Origin: an uncultured Pelagibacteraceae bacterium
GTDB taxonomy: Bacteria; Pseudomonadota; Alphaproteobacteria; Pelagibacterales; Pelagibacteraceae
NCBI GenBank assembly: GCA_902633335.1
Contig: CACPFY010000002.1
Location: forward strand, 62,001-126,000
Direction: 5' to 3'
DNA length: 64,000 bases
Shown here: positions 30,731-40,870 of the stretch, in pieces
Layout: every line of letters starts with the position of its first letter
Position numbering within the stretch: the stretch's first letter is position 1
Notes under the pieces: generated by a model
What the model was told of the DNA's origin: nothing
Seen by the model: the letters and a program-made list of their open reading frames with translations, nothing else
Database searches by the model: none
Program-made: the position numbers and the translations under genes

Positions 30731-32257
30731 TTAAAGCTGTATATCTTTTTTAACAACAGAATTAGTTAGCTGAACTGTTTCAAAATCTGACAAATCATTT
30801 TGTTTTATAATTTGTTCAAGAATATCGGTATATTCTTTCCCTGTTTGTGCATATCTATCTAGAGTGTCAGTTAAGTTAAGTCCTTTTATACTTTTATTTC
30901 TTTTTCTGTAGGTATATCTTTTTTCTCTAAATTCTGCATAACCTTTGTGAGTATTCAAATTATTTTTATAAGCTTTTACAGATGCTCGTAATATTGGAAA
31001 TCTTAATATCTTGTGATTTTCGTGCTTGCCTTTATTTAAAGGCTCAATACCTTGACCTGTCCATGTCCATTGTCCAAATATAGCATTACCTTCTAATGCA
31101 AATCTTGAAGTGCCCCAACCACTTTCTTTTGCAGCCTGCGCTAAAGCTATAGACACTGGAATAATATCCATTCTTTTATCTAGTTCTGTAATATCTGAAT
31201 TTTTTACTTTATATTCTCGTAACTTTAATCTTAACCAAGATTTTTCTTTATCTGTAGTCATTTTTTTAGAAGTAATTCTTTTAAGCTTTATTTTGTCATC
31301 TAAAATTTTATCATTTTCAGCCACTACTAAAGGTAATACAATTTTAATAAATGTTTCTTTTTTAAGTTTTGTATCTTTTATTTCGTCAAGATCTTTTGGA
31401 AACTGGGTGAAGTATATTGGTTTTACTCTTTTTTGATATCTAACAGTTTTTAAATCGTACTCTACATCTTTAAAAAGACTTAATACTGTTTCTGTTTTAA
31501 TATTTAAATTTGGTAGAACTAACTCCGTAACTTGGCTTGGTGATTTTTCTTTTTTAACTTCAGGTTTTTTGACCTGTTTTTCTTCAATTCTTTTTTGTGG
31601 TTTTGTCTCAGTTTGCTTTTTAACTTGTTTTTGTTTTTCAATTTTTTTTGGTTTATCTTTCTCAACTTGTACTAATTGGGTGGTATTATTTTCATTAAAA
31701 TTTTCTTTTAATGTGAAAAAAATTATACCAATTGCACACACAAAAACTACAATTCCAAATCCTTTAATTAATTTGTTTGTTTTTGTTTTTTCAACTTCAG
31801 AGGTATAGAAACTGCTAAACGTATCTACTAGTGCATCTGAAATAAAAGTAGAAACTATGTTATATACTTTAGGAATTGTATTCAAAATACCAATTCCAAG
31901 ATTTCCTGAACTTCGCCATAACCCAACAAAGAAATTTCCTACGCCGCCAGTAGTATCATCGTATAAGCCTGTAGCCCCTTTTCTGGTTTTTTTGAAAAAT
32001 CTTCCAACGCCTTCGGATGTATCACTATATAACCCGGTAACTCCTTTTCCTGCTTTCGAAATGGGATTTGAAAAAGTTTTTTTAAAAAAACTTACGTTGA
32101 AATCCTTTGGTATCGGAACATTATTCTTTTTTAAAATATGTTCAATCTGATGAGTGGTAAGATTTTTTTTTCTTTTTATATAATTTTGAATTTCTGCAAT
32201 TTTATATATCTTGCTTAACTCTAATAACTTATCCCTATAACTTAAATTTTTCTTCAT
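30731..32257 (-). CDS. Membrane-anchored Bax-like glucosaminidase-family protein with N-terminal repeats
   Basis: The C-terminal half resembles the Bax/FlgJ glucosaminidase family, with the catalytic Glu region ALAQAAKESGWGTSRFA and IFGQWTWTGQG. The N-terminal 160 residues contain two copies of an 18-residue unit (71-88 and 93-110, pattern KGxTGLYxDTxxGVGxFF). A transmembrane helix lies at about 164-183, then a Lys/Pro/Glu/Gln-rich linker to about 240. So the catalytic part is probably periplasmic and the repeat part cytoplasmic. Length is 508 residues. The likely substrate is peptidoglycan, by family. Confidence 0.75.
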   Translation of the reverse strand: MKKNLSYRDKLLELSKIYKIAEIQNYIKRKKNLTTHQIEHILKKNNVPIPKDFNVSFFKKTFSNPISKAGKGVTGLYSDTSEGVGRFFKKTRKGATGLYDDTTGGVGNFFVGLWRSSGNLGIGILNTIPKVYNIVSTFISDALVDTFSSFYTSEVEKTKTNKLIKGFGIVVFVCAIGIIFFTLKENFNENNTTQLVQVEKDKPKKIEKQKQVKKQTETKPQKRIEEKQVKKPEVKKEKSPSQVTELVLPNLNIKTETVLSLFKDVEYDLKTVRYQKRVKPIYFTQFPKDLDEIKDTKLKKETFIKIVLPLVVAENDKILDDKIKLKRITSKKMTTDKEKSWLRLKLREYKVKNSDITELDKRMDIIPVSIALAQAAKESGWGTSRFALEGNAIFGQWTWTGQGIEPLNKGKHENHKILRFPILRASVKAYKNNLNTHKGYAEFREKRYTYRKRNKSIKGLNLTDTLDRYAQTGKEYTDILEQIIKQNDLSDFETVQLTNSVVKKDIQL

Positions 32258-32800
32258 TTAAATCGCCTCTACTGAATTAACTTCTTTAACATAATGTTTC
32301 AATAAATTTTGTACACCTTGCTTTAAAGTCATAATGGAACTAGGACATCCTGAGCAAGCACCTTGTAATTCTACTTTAACAACGCCATTTTCAAAAGATT
32401 TAAATTTTATATCTCCTCCATCTCTTGCTACTGCCGGTCTTATCTTTGTATTTAAAACATCCTTAATTTTAGAAATAGTCTCATTATCATCAGATTTTTT
32501 TTCTATTTTATTATCAGTTAAAATTGGATCTTCAGATTTTTCAAAATAATCATTTAATTGTGAAATGATCATCGGTTTTAAACTATCCCAAGATGCATTT
32601 TGCTCTTTTTTTACTGTCAGAAAATTGTCTGAAATTAAAACAAGTTCAACTCCTGAAAAATTTAATAACTCTTTTATGAAAGGAATTTTTATATTATTTA
32701 AATTTGATTTTTTAAACTCTTCTGTTCCAACTTTTGACAAAATTTTCTGTGATAAAAATTTTAACGAATTCGGATTTGGTGTTTGTTCTACTTGTATCAT
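32258..32800 (-). CDS. nfuA: NifU-like iron-sulfur carrier (NfuA type)
   Basis: Carries and delivers iron-sulfur clusters. The 180 residues have the N-terminal Nfu domain (VEQTPNPNSLKFL) and the C-terminal NifU domain with the cluster-binding CxxC in GACSGCPSSIMTLKQGV. This two-domain order is the standard alphaproteobacterial form. It ends next to the Bax-like gene start with no gap and follows trpS in the same direction. Confidence 0.93.
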   Translation of the reverse strand: MIQVEQTPNPNSLKFLSQKILSKVGTEEFKKSNLNNIKIPFIKELLNFSGVELVLISDNFLTVKKEQNASWDSLKPMIISQLNDYFEKSEDPILTDNKIEKKSDDNETISKIKDVLNTKIRPAVARDGGDIKFKSFENGVVKVELQGACSGCPSSIMTLKQGVQNLLKHYVKEVNSVEAI

Positions 32801-32815
32801 AGTATGATATTTATA

Positions 32816-33817
32816 TTACACAAATCCTACTATTTCACGTATCTTTTTTAGGTTTTCCTCAGCTATAATATTGGCTTTTTGTTTGCCTTTTTTTAATACA
32901 TCTTCAAGGTGTTTTTGTTCTTTCATTAGTTTCCCAATATTCTTTCCGATTGGACTTATTGTCTCAACAAGTTTTTCAGATAATTTTGTTTTTAAGGAAG
33001 AAAAATCTTTTCCAATAAATTCATTAATTGTAGTTTCAATTTTTTGGTTAGATAGATCTGAGTATATACTTAGTAAATTATATGCCTCCGGTCTTTTTTC
33101 GTAATCTTTTATGTTTTCAGTAATCGGATCTGTATCAGTTTTTGCTTTTTTTATTTTTTTCACTATTTCATCAGAACTATCTTTTAAGTTTATTCTAGAA
33201 TAATCAGATTCTTCTGATTTGCTCATTTTTTTTGTTCCATCCCTTAAACTCATTACACGAGAAATATTTTTTTGAATTAAGGGTTCTGGTAAAGGAAAAA
33301 AATCTTTTTTATTAAAATCGTTATTAAATTTTTGAGCAATATCTCTTGACAATTCTAAGTGCTGCTTCTGATCAGCACCAACAGGCACATGTGTAGCTTT
33401 ATATAATAAAATGTCTGCGGCCATTAAATTTGGATAAATGTATAAACCAACGCTTGCCTTTTCCTTATCTTTGCCAGCTTTATCCTTAAATTGCGTCATA
33501 CGATTTAACCATCCTACTCTACAAATACAATTTAAAATCCAAGCAAGTTCTGCATGGCCACTCACTGATGATTGATTAAAAATTATACTCTTATTCGGAT
33601 CTAGCCCCGAAGCTAAAAAACCTGCTGTAGTTTCTAAAATATTTGAGTTCAATTCTTTGGGGTTTTGAAATGTTGTAATAGCGTGTAAATCAACTACGCA
33701 ATATAAACAATTCTTTGACTTTTGAAGCGAAACAAAATTTTTTAAAGCTCCTAGATAATTTCCTAGGTGTAAATTACCAGTAGGTTGAACCCCAGAAAAT
33801 ACTAATTCCTTTTTCAT
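32816..33817 (-). CDS. trpS: Tryptophanyl-tRNA synthetase
   Basis: Class I aminoacyl-tRNA synthetase for tryptophan. The 333 residues have the HIGH-type motif ([16 protein letters not shown]), the KMSKS motif (TKKMSKS) and [17 protein letters not shown]. It starts one base after murJ, the order murJ-trpS being common in alphaproteobacteria. Confidence 0.97.
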   Translation of the reverse strand: MKKELVFSGVQPTGNLHLGNYLGALKNFVSLQKSKNCLYCVVDLHAITTFQNPKELNSNILETTAGFLASGLDPNKSIIFNQSSVSGHAELAWILNCICRVGWLNRMTQFKDKAGKDKEKASVGLYIYPNLMAADILLYKATHVPVGADQKQHLELSRDIAQKFNNDFNKKDFFPLPEPLIQKNISRVMSLRDGTKKMSKSEESDYSRINLKDSSDEIVKKIKKAKTDTDPITENIKDYEKRPEAYNLLSIYSDLSNQKIETTINEFIGKDFSSLKTKLSEKLVETISPIGKNIGKLMKEQKHLEDVLKKGKQKANIIAEENLKKIREIVGFV

Positions 33818-33818
33818 A

Positions 33819-35345
33819 CTAATTAGTTTTAAAACTTCTTAAATTGAGTATTTTTAAAAAATAACAAATTAAAAAATACAATAAAGCTACGAAGATTACT
33901 ATAAATAATAAGTATAAAATTTTATAATCACTAGAATAACTCAAGTTTTTTGCAAAAAAATTTAAGTTTTTGTGAAAAACATAAGACATAATAGAAGTGG
34001 AAAATACTATCTTCATAAATTTAGTATAAAACGTTGGTTCAATTTTTAAATATCCAATTTTTAAAAGAGTATATAGGTAATAAAGAACCCCAATCCAAGT
34101 AGATAGAGTTGTTGCAATTGGAATAATTATAAATCCAATTTGTTTAAAAAATAAAACACTAATGACAATGTTGATAATGACAACAACTGATGAGATTTTG
34201 AATGGTGTCATCGTGTTATCTCTAGCAAAAAAGAAATTTGCAAATATTTTTAATGCTGCAAACGCTGGTATACCATAACCAAAGTAACTCAATGCAAGTG
34301 ATGTTTGTTCAATGTCATTTTCTGTAAAAGATCCATAACCAAACAAAGCATTTACTATTTCATCAGAGCCAATAATTAAAGCTATGCTTGCTGGCAATGA
34401 TAATAATAAAGATAATTCTAAAGACTTATTTTGAATCTTATTTGCTTCATTAATTTTTTTATTTTTAATTAATTTGCTCAGTAGTGGTAGTGATACAGTG
34501 CTCACCGCAATACCAGCTATAGCAAGATTAATTTGATAAACTCTATCTGCATAGTAAAGATAAGAAACTGCCCCAGATTGAAATGATGCTATAATCGTTC
34601 CTACCAAGATACTTATTTGTATTACTCCAGAGGAAAAAATACTAGGCAAAAGTTTTTTTAAAAAAAATTTTACTTTTTGTCTTATTTTGTTTTTAAAAAC
34701 TAAAGAGGGCTGATAATATTTTGAAGCAAAAAAAATTAAAAAAATCAATTGTATAAGACCTGATATTGAAACCCCGTAAGATAAATTCAGTGCGTAATCT
34801 AAATTATAATTATATGAAATAATTAAAGATAATATTAAAATTAAATTTAAAAAAATTGGTGCAGCTGCAGCGGCAGCAAACTTATTTTCAGTGTTTAAAA
34901 TTCCGGCGAAAAAAGAAGATAAGCTTACAAAGGCTAAAAAGGGGAAAGTAATTCTAGTTAAATCCACGGCTAAATTAAATTTAGTATTATCTTCTATAAA
35001 TCCTGGAGCAATTAGATAAACTACATACGGAGTAAGAATTTCTACTATTAAAACTACTATTAGAAGGCCCAAGGTCAATAAAGTCAAAACTTCATCTGCA
35101 AATCTTTTGCCTTGTGCCTTGCTTTTCAATTTTTCAGAAGCATAACTTGGAATAAATGCTGCATTAAATGTGCCTTCTGCAAATAATCTTCTGAAAGTAT
35201 TAGGAAGCCTGAACGCTACAAAAAAAGCATCAGCGTATATAGAAGTTCCTAAAAATATTGCTATCAATATATCCCTGAAATAACCGAGAACTCGGCTCAG
35301 CATAGTATAAAAACTAAATACAGTAGTAGAGGATAATAAATTCAT
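33819..35345 (-). CDS. murJ: Lipid II flippase MurJ
   Basis: Inner-membrane transporter that flips lipid II for peptidoglycan synthesis. The 508 residues form about 14 hydrophobic segments, with the typical N terminus ([20 protein letters not shown]) and the motif [21 protein letters not shown]. The mutS and glnD genes that often lie beyond murJ are absent; maeB is the divergent neighbour across 57 bases. Confidence 0.96.
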   Translation of the reverse strand: MNLLSSTTVFSFYTMLSRVLGYFRDILIAIFLGTSIYADAFFVAFRLPNTFRRLFAEGTFNAAFIPSYASEKLKSKAQGKRFADEVLTLLTLGLLIVVLIVEILTPYVVYLIAPGFIEDNTKFNLAVDLTRITFPFLAFVSLSSFFAGILNTENKFAAAAAAPIFLNLILILSLIISYNYNLDYALNLSYGVSISGLIQLIFLIFFASKYYQPSLVFKNKIRQKVKFFLKKLLPSIFSSGVIQISILVGTIIASFQSGAVSYLYYADRVYQINLAIAGIAVSTVSLPLLSKLIKNKKINEANKIQNKSLELSLLLSLPASIALIIGSDEIVNALFGYGSFTENDIEQTSLALSYFGYGIPAFAALKIFANFFFARDNTMTPFKISSVVVIINIVISVLFFKQIGFIIIPIATTLSTWIGVLYYLYTLLKIGYLKIEPTFYTKFMKIVFSTSIMSYVFHKNLNFFAKNLSYSSDYKILYLLFIVIFVALLYFLICYFLKILNLRSFKTN

Positions 35346-35402
35346 AATTAAGACAAAATTTTTAGTGATATATTCACTTATATATTACATACTCAAAATC
35401 TG

Positions 35403-37688
35403 ATGACAAAAAAATCAAAAATTGATCATTATACAGATAAAGAGGCTTTAGATTTTCATATAGGGAATAAGTCTGGCAAAATTGAGGTTAATTCTTCAAA
35501 ACCCCTTATTTCAAAAAGAGATTTATCACTCGCTTATTCGCCTGGGGTAGCTGCACCAGTCAAAGAAATTTCTAAAGACTCTGCAAAAGCCTACGACTAC
35601 ACCTCTAAAGGAAATTTAGTAGCAGTTATTAGTAACGGCTCCGCAATTCTTGGTTTAGGAAATTTAGGCTCATTAGCTTCAAAGCCTGTGATGGAGGGTA
35701 AAGCAGTATTGTTTAAAAGGTTTGCAGACATAGACTCCATTGATATTGAAATAGATAACTCAAATTCAGCTGAAATTATTTCAACAATTAAAAACATAGC
35801 AGGCACTTTTGGTGGTATAAATCTTGAGGATATTGCTGCTCCTGATTGTTTCATTATAGAACAGAAGTTAAAAGAAATTTTAGATATACCTGTCTTTCAC
35901 GACGATCAACATGGAACAGCAATTATAACAACAGCAGCATTAATAAATGCATTAGATATTTCAAAGAAAAAAGTTAACGAAGTTAAAATAGTTGTGAACG
36001 GAGCAGGTGCTTCGGCAATAGCATGTACAAATTTATTTAAAAAAATAGGCGTAAAAAGTGAAAATGTAATTATGTGTGATCGAAAAGGTGTAATTTACAA
36101 AGGAAGAAGTCAAGTAGATCAATTCAAATCTGCTCATGCTGTTGAAACTAAACTTAGAACCTTAGAGCAGGCTATGAAAGGAGCCGATGTATTTCTAGGG
36201 CTATCCGCAAAAGATGTTGTTAATCGAAACATGATTAAATCAATGGCAAAAAATCCCATAGTATTCGCGTGTGCGAATCCAGATCCTGAGATTAAACCAG
36301 AAATAATAAATGAAGTACGTAGTGATGTAATAATTGCAACTGGAAGATCAGACTATCCTAATCAAGTTAATAATTTAATAGGTTTTCCATATATTTTTAG
36401 GGGGGCATTGGATGTAAGGGCTAAGATTATTAACGACGAAATGAAAGTTGCTGCAGCTAATGCAATTGCATTACTAGCAAGAGAAGATGTACCAGATGAG
36501 GTTGTTGCAGCTTATGGAGGTGAAAGACCAAAGTATGGAAAAGAATATATTATACCGTCAACATTTGACCCTAGATTAGTTCGAAGAATTCCTTCTGCTG
36601 TAGCTGAAGCTGCAATGAAAAGCGGTGTAGCGAAAAAGAAAATTGAAAATTTGGAGGACTATAAAGATCAACTTTCTGCAAGATTAGATCCATCCATGTC
36701 TTTGATGCAAGGTATAAATGCAAACATTAAAAAAAGCCCTAAGAGGGTTGTTTTTGCGGAAGGCGAAGACCAAAATATGCTTAAAGCAGCTATTGAATTT
36801 GGAAAAAATAAATTAGGAACTCCGGTTGTAATAGGAAATGAAAAAAGAGTTAAAGAAACTCTTAAAAATATAGGTTTAGATGAAAATTTTAAAATTGAAA
36901 TCGTCAATTCAACAAATAAAGAAAAGAGAGAAAAATATACAAAGTATTTATACGAAAAACTTCAAAGGACAGGACAACTTGAAAGAGATGTAGATCGTTT
37001 AGTTAGAAATGACAGGATAGCCTTCGGTTCTTCCATGATTGCTTGTAAAGATGCAGATGCAATGGTTACTGGTAATATAAGACATTACGCTGCTTCTGTA
37101 GAAAAATTAAAATATGTTTGTGATGCAAGAAAAGGAGAGCCTATATTTGGAATGACATTGATGGTTTTTAAAGGTAGAACTGTTTTAGTTGCTGATACAA
37201 ATGTAGAAGATTTTCCATCAGCTGAAAGATTAGTAGAGATTTCAAAATCTTGTGTAAGGGTATCTAAATTATTTGGTTTTGATCCTAAGGTTGCTTTTTT
37301 ATCTCATTCTACTTTTGGTAAGCCAATTTCTAGAAATACTAAGCATGTTAGAGATGCAATAGATTTATTGAAAGGGGAAAAAGTTGATTTTGATTTTGAC
37401 GGAGAAATGCAGCCGGATGTAGCCTTAAATCCAATATACCAAGAGGTTTATCCCTTTTCAAAAATAGTTGGAAAAGCAAATATTTTAATTATGCCTGCTT
37501 TACACAGTGCTGCAATATCAACTAAATTAATGAAATCATTTGGAGGCGCTAAACTAATTGGACCATTATTAATTGGATTAGATTTGCCGATTGAAGTGGC
37601 ACCGTTGCGATCTAGTACATCTGATATTTTAAATCTTGCTTCAATTGCAGCTTATTCAGCTGAAATAATTGATTATAATAAAAACTAA
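35403..37688 (+). CDS. maeB: NADP-dependent malic enzyme with phosphotransacetylase-like domain
   Basis: Oxidatively decarboxylates malate to pyruvate, giving NADPH. The 761 residues split into a malic-enzyme half (about 1-430: LAYSPGVAAPVKEI, HDDQHGTAII, NAD(P)-binding VNGAGASAIAC) and a C-terminal phosphotransacetylase-like half (from about 440: RVVFAEGEDQNML). That second half usually lacks transferase activity and acts in regulation. The last four bases overlap the opposing BON-protein gene. Confidence 0.95.
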   Translation: MTKKSKIDHYTDKEALDFHIGNKSGKIEVNSSKPLISKRDLSLAYSPGVAAPVKEISKDSAKAYDYTSKGNLVAVISNGSAILGLGNLGSLASKPVMEGKAVLFKRFADIDSIDIEIDNSNSAEIISTIKNIAGTFGGINLEDIAAPDCFIIEQKLKEILDIPVFHDDQHGTAIITTAALINALDISKKKVNEVKIVVNGAGASAIACTNLFKKIGVKSENVIMCDRKGVIYKGRSQVDQFKSAHAVETKLRTLEQAMKGADVFLGLSAKDVVNRNMIKSMAKNPIVFACANPDPEIKPEIINEVRSDVIIATGRSDYPNQVNNLIGFPYIFRGALDVRAKIINDEMKVAAANAIALLAREDVPDEVVAAYGGERPKYGKEYIIPSTFDPRLVRRIPSAVAEAAMKSGVAKKKIENLEDYKDQLSARLDPSMSLMQGINANIKKSPKRVVFAEGEDQNMLKAAIEFGKNKLGTPVVIGNEKRVKETLKNIGLDENFKIEIVNSTNKEKREKYTKYLYEKLQRTGQLERDVDRLVRNDRIAFGSSMIACKDADAMVTGNIRHYAASVEKLKYVCDARKGEPIFGMTLMVFKGRTVLVADTNVEDFPSAERLVEISKSCVRVSKLFGFDPKVAFLSHSTFGKPISRNTKHVRDAIDLLKGEKVDFDFDGEMQPDVALNPIYQEVYPFSKIVGKANILIMPALHSAAISTKLMKSFGGAKLIGPLLIGLDLPIEVAPLRSSTSDILNLASIAAYSAEIIDYNKN

Positions 37689-38266
37689 ATTTTATTTCTA
37701 CTAAGCTCAGATACTAAATAAATAGAAGGAATTACTTTTTCAACGTCATATATCTTCTCAGCTTCTAATAGAACTTCTTTTTTTTCATCATTATTCATTG
37801 CGATACCAAAAATATAAATTTTTTTGTTAATTGTTTCTATAGTGTAATTTCTAGCTTTAGTTTTTTTATTGAAAATTAAAGCAGTTCTCAATTGGCTTGT
37901 GATAAGAATATCTTTAGCTGTCTGTTTAAAATTAGAGTCCCCTTTTATTGTTATTGCATTTTTTACTTCTCTAACACCTTTTGTTTCCCAGGCTAATTTT
38001 GTAATTTTAATTTTCTCTTCCGGCTCGTCAACTTTTCCGGACAAGAAAATTCGACCGTCTAGCACTTCGACTTGAATACTCAAAAAATATTTCTTCTCAT
38101 TCAAAGATAATCTCGCGACTAAATTTTTTTGCATTATTGTGTCGTCTATTTGCATGCCAATAGTTCTTGGGTCAAAAGTTATATCAACTCCTGCACCCCA
38201 TCGACCCGCAGATGAACAGCTCGTTAAAAATATTATTATTAAAATTATTGATAAATAAATTCTCAT
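37685..38266 (-). CDS. BON-domain outer-membrane lipoprotein (DolP/YraP-like)
   Basis: A 193-residue lipoprotein with signal peptide and lipobox LTSC, followed by two BON domains (IQVEVLDGRIFLSGKVDEPEE; YTIETINKKIYIFGIAMNN). BON domains bind phospholipid, and DolP maintains outer-membrane integrity in E. coli. The neighbours rsmI and an LpoA-like gene match the E. coli yraL-yraM-yraN-diaA-yraP cluster, supporting the DolP assignment. It starts within the end of rsmI (4-base overlap). Confidence 0.85.
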   Translation of the reverse strand: MRIYLSIILIIIFLTSCSSAGRWGAGVDITFDPRTIGMQIDDTIMQKNLVARLSLNEKKYFLSIQVEVLDGRIFLSGKVDEPEEKIKITKLAWETKGVREVKNAITIKGDSNFKQTAKDILITSQLRTALIFNKKTKARNYTIETINKKIYIFGIAMNNDEKKEVLLEAEKIYDVEKVIPSIYLVSELSRNKI

Positions 38267-39093
38267 TTTTTATTCTTTATGCAAAGGTTGTAAATAATTT
38301 TTTTTGATACTCCTTCTTTTTTAGATATCAATTCGACTGTATCTTTTACAGTATAATTTTTTAGATATTTTTTAACTAAAGAATCTATTTTATCATTGTC
38401 GGTTGTTAATAACTCCTTTTTTATTTTTTCAGAAATAATAATTGTTAACTCTCCTTTTAATTGTGTTTTAAAAAGAGTTAAGTTATCAATAGATTGTCTA
38501 TAATAGGTTTCATATTTTTTTGTCATTTCCCTTGCTATAAATATATTTCTTCCGGAAAAATATTTTTTGAAGTGTTTGATGTAAAAATTTATTTTTATTG
38601 CTGGAACAAAAAACACTAGTGAAAATCCTTCAATATTGAGTTTTTTTAATGCTTTATTTAATTCATTTTCAGTCTTGGGAAGAAAACCATAAAATGAAAA
38701 TTTATCTCCGAAACCTGATAAACTTACAGCTGATGAAATAGCTGAAGGCCCCGGGACAGTAAAGATTTGATGTTCATTTTTAATACATTCATTAATAATG
38801 ATATTTCCAGGGTCTGATAATACTGGTGTACCTGCATCTGAAATTAAAGACAAAATTTTGCCCTCATTTAAATATTGTATAATTTTAATTAAAGATTTTT
38901 TCTCATTAAACTTATGATAAGGAATTAATCTACTTTTTATGTTAAATTTATTTAAAAGTTTTGAAGAGTGTCTCGTATCTTCACAAAGTATAAAGTCTGA
39001 GTTTTTTAAAATTTTTATTGCTCGAAGGGTAATATCTTCTAAATTTCCAATTGGCGTAGAAACAATATATAAACCTTTTTTGAAATCACTCAT
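38263..39093 (-). CDS. rsmI: 16S rRNA 2'-O-ribose C1402 methyltransferase RsmI
   Basis: SAM-dependent tetrapyrrole-methylase-fold enzyme that methylates C1402 in the ribosomal decoding centre. The 276 residues carry the family opening GLYIVSTPIGNLEDITLRA, the motifs CEDTRHSSKLL and SDAGTPVLSDPG, and the VPGPSAISSAVSLSG loop. Its ATG is 6 bases from the divergent LpoA-like ATG. Confidence 0.96.
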   Translation of the reverse strand: MSDFKKGLYIVSTPIGNLEDITLRAIKILKNSDFILCEDTRHSSKLLNKFNIKSRLIPYHKFNEKKSLIKIIQYLNEGKILSLISDAGTPVLSDPGNIIINECIKNEHQIFTVPGPSAISSAVSLSGFGDKFSFYGFLPKTENELNKALKKLNIEGFSLVFFVPAIKINFYIKHFKKYFSGRNIFIAREMTKKYETYYRQSIDNLTLFKTQLKGELTIIISEKIKKELLTTDNDKIDSLVKKYLKNYTVKDTVELISKKEGVSKKIIYNLCIKNKK

Positions 39094-39099
39094 AATCTA

Positions 39100-40254
39100 A
39101 TGTTTAAAAAAATAACTATTATTACTTATATATTATTATTCTTTAATTTTAACTCTTTTGCAGATGAAAATGAAAAATATCTTAAAGTAGGTCTACTAGC
39201 ACCATTTAGTGGGGAATACAAAAATTTGGGTCAATCGATAATGCTTTCACTTCAGCTTGCGCTAGATGAAATTGGTGATGAAAATATAAAGATTTATCCA
39301 AGAGACTCGGGTTTTAATAACTCAGAAAAATTAATTCAGTCTGTTGAGACTCTAAGGGAAGAAAATATAAAGATTGTGATCGGACCTATTAGTCATAAAG
39401 ATTTTAAACACTTATCAAGTTTTAAAGATATGATTTTTATTTCTCCATCAAATATTGATCCCAAGATTCAAAATAATATTTTAAGTGTGGGTGTCAGCCT
39501 AGAGTCACAAATTAAATCTATCGAGAATTTTATTAAAGAAAAGAAAAGAAAAAAAACTATAATCATGTATCCGAAAAACGAATATACGCCTCTTATTGAT
39601 GCAAAAATAAACAGTATAAATATTAATAATAAAAAGATATTTAGATATAGTTCTGACCCCAAAGTTCTCACAAGTGATATCGAAAAATTAACTAATTATA
39701 AACAAAGAAAAAGAAATTTAGTTTCAAGGGTAAAAATATTGGAAGAAAAAGATGATGAAGCTTCAAAAATAGAACTCAAAAGATTAGAGCAAAGATATAC
39801 TATTGGTAAAGTAAATTTTGACTCTGTGGTAATAATTGATTTCGGTGATAGCCTAAAAAGTGTGCTGACTTCATTAGTCTATTCGGATGTTGATCAAAAA
39901 GAAGTTTTAATAGTAACTGTCAATCAATGGTTTGATAAAAGTATTTTTTTAGAAAACTCTATAGAGAATTTATACTATCCATCTGTAGATATTAAAAATT
40001 TTCAAAAATACAAAAAAAAATATTCAAAAATATATGGTTTACAACCAACTGAAATTACTATTTTAACATATGATGCTCTTGGACTTATTTATTACATATG
40101 GAATAAAAAAAATTATAAAATTACTTCTATAAAAGATTTTATTATAAAAGATAATATTAAAGGTAAAATTGGAACTTTTAGTATCAAAGAAGGTAAATTA
40201 ATTCAAAAACTTAATATTTATAAAGTGTCAGATAAAAAATTTATTAAATTTTAA
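39100..40254 (+). CDS. LpoA/LppC-like periplasmic binding-fold protein
   Basis: A 384-residue secreted protein with a signal peptide (MFKKITIITYILLFF...SFA) and a type 1 periplasmic binding fold (VGLLAPFSGEYKNLGQSIMLSLQLALDEI; VIGPISHKDFK; LTYDALGLIYYIW). Alphaproteobacterial members are annotated as penicillin-binding-protein activators because of similarity to the C-terminal half of LpoA and because of the rsmI neighbour. No lipobox Cys is visible, unlike E. coli LpoA. An ABC-transporter solute-binding role is an alternative, but no permease is nearby. Confidence 0.75.
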   Translation: MFKKITIITYILLFFNFNSFADENEKYLKVGLLAPFSGEYKNLGQSIMLSLQLALDEIGDENIKIYPRDSGFNNSEKLIQSVETLREENIKIVIGPISHKDFKHLSSFKDMIFISPSNIDPKIQNNILSVGVSLESQIKSIENFIKEKKRKKTIIMYPKNEYTPLIDAKINSININNKKIFRYSSDPKVLTSDIEKLTNYKQRKRNLVSRVKILEEKDDEASKIELKRLEQRYTIGKVNFDSVVIIDFGDSLKSVLTSLVYSDVDQKEVLIVTVNQWFDKSIFLENSIENLYYPSVDIKNFQKYKKKYSKIYGLQPTEITILTYDALGLIYYIWNKKNYKITSIKDFIIKDNIKGKIGTFSIKEGKLIQKLNIYKVSDKKFIKF

Positions 40255-40827
40255 TTTATTTTTTAATTTCTTAAAAGCTCTACTTCTATGATCAATTTTC
40301 ATTTTTTTGGATGTACTAATTTGGCCAAACGAAAGCTTAGAATTTTTAGGAATAAAAATTGGATCATACCCAAATCCTTTGTTTCCTAACATTTTATAAG
40401 AAATATTTCCATCAACTATGCCGATAGAAGTAATTATTTTTTTTTTGTTTAATTTTATTGATAAACTGCAAATGAATCTTGCCCTTCTGTTCTTTTTATC
40501 TTTAATCTTTTTTAAGATCTTAAGCATTGCTTTTTTAAAACTTCCACTTCTTTTTGCCCATCTTGCCGAATAAATTCCTGGTTTTTTTTTTAATACTGAT
40601 ATTTCTAATCCAGAGTCGTCTGATAAGGATATTAGTTTAGATTTTTTATAAAAATAATTAGCTTTAAGCTCTGAATTTGATCTAAAAGTTTTGCCCGTTT
40701 CTCTTGGAGCCTTAATTTTTAAACTTTTTGGTGAGATTTTTTTTATTTTTTTGCTAATTAATTTACTTATTTCTCTAAATTTTCCATCATTATGGGTGCC
40801 TATAAGCAATAATTCATTTTTTTTCAT
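40228..40827 (-). CDS. rdgB: Non-canonical purine NTP pyrophosphatase (RdgB/HAM1)
   Basis: House-cleaning enzyme that hydrolyses ITP, dITP and XTP to protect DNA. The 199 residues show GTHNDGKFREI, the catalytic SLSDDSGLEIS and the GNKGFGYDPIFIP motif. Its 3' end overlaps the opposing LpoA-like gene by 27 bases. In many alphaproteobacteria rdgB lies near hrcA-grpE, as here; hrcA is absent. Confidence 0.95.
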   Translation of the reverse strand: MKKNELLLIGTHNDGKFREISKLISKKIKKISPKSLKIKAPRETGKTFRSNSELKANYFYKKSKLISLSDDSGLEISVLKKKPGIYSARWAKRSGSFKKAMLKILKKIKDKKNRRARFICSLSIKLNKKKIITSIGIVDGNISYKMLGNKGFGYDPIFIPKNSKLSFGQISTSKKMKIDHRSRAFKKLKNKLKFNKFFI

Positions 40828-40870
40828 TTAATACTAGTAATTGTGGTTTTCAATATTATATAGCAGTTAT

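Noticed and set aside
35346-35402. GTGATATATTCAC palindrome between murJ and maeB as an operator
   Set aside because: Arms of only four bases around an A/T centre; not distinguishable from chance in this AT-rich DNA.
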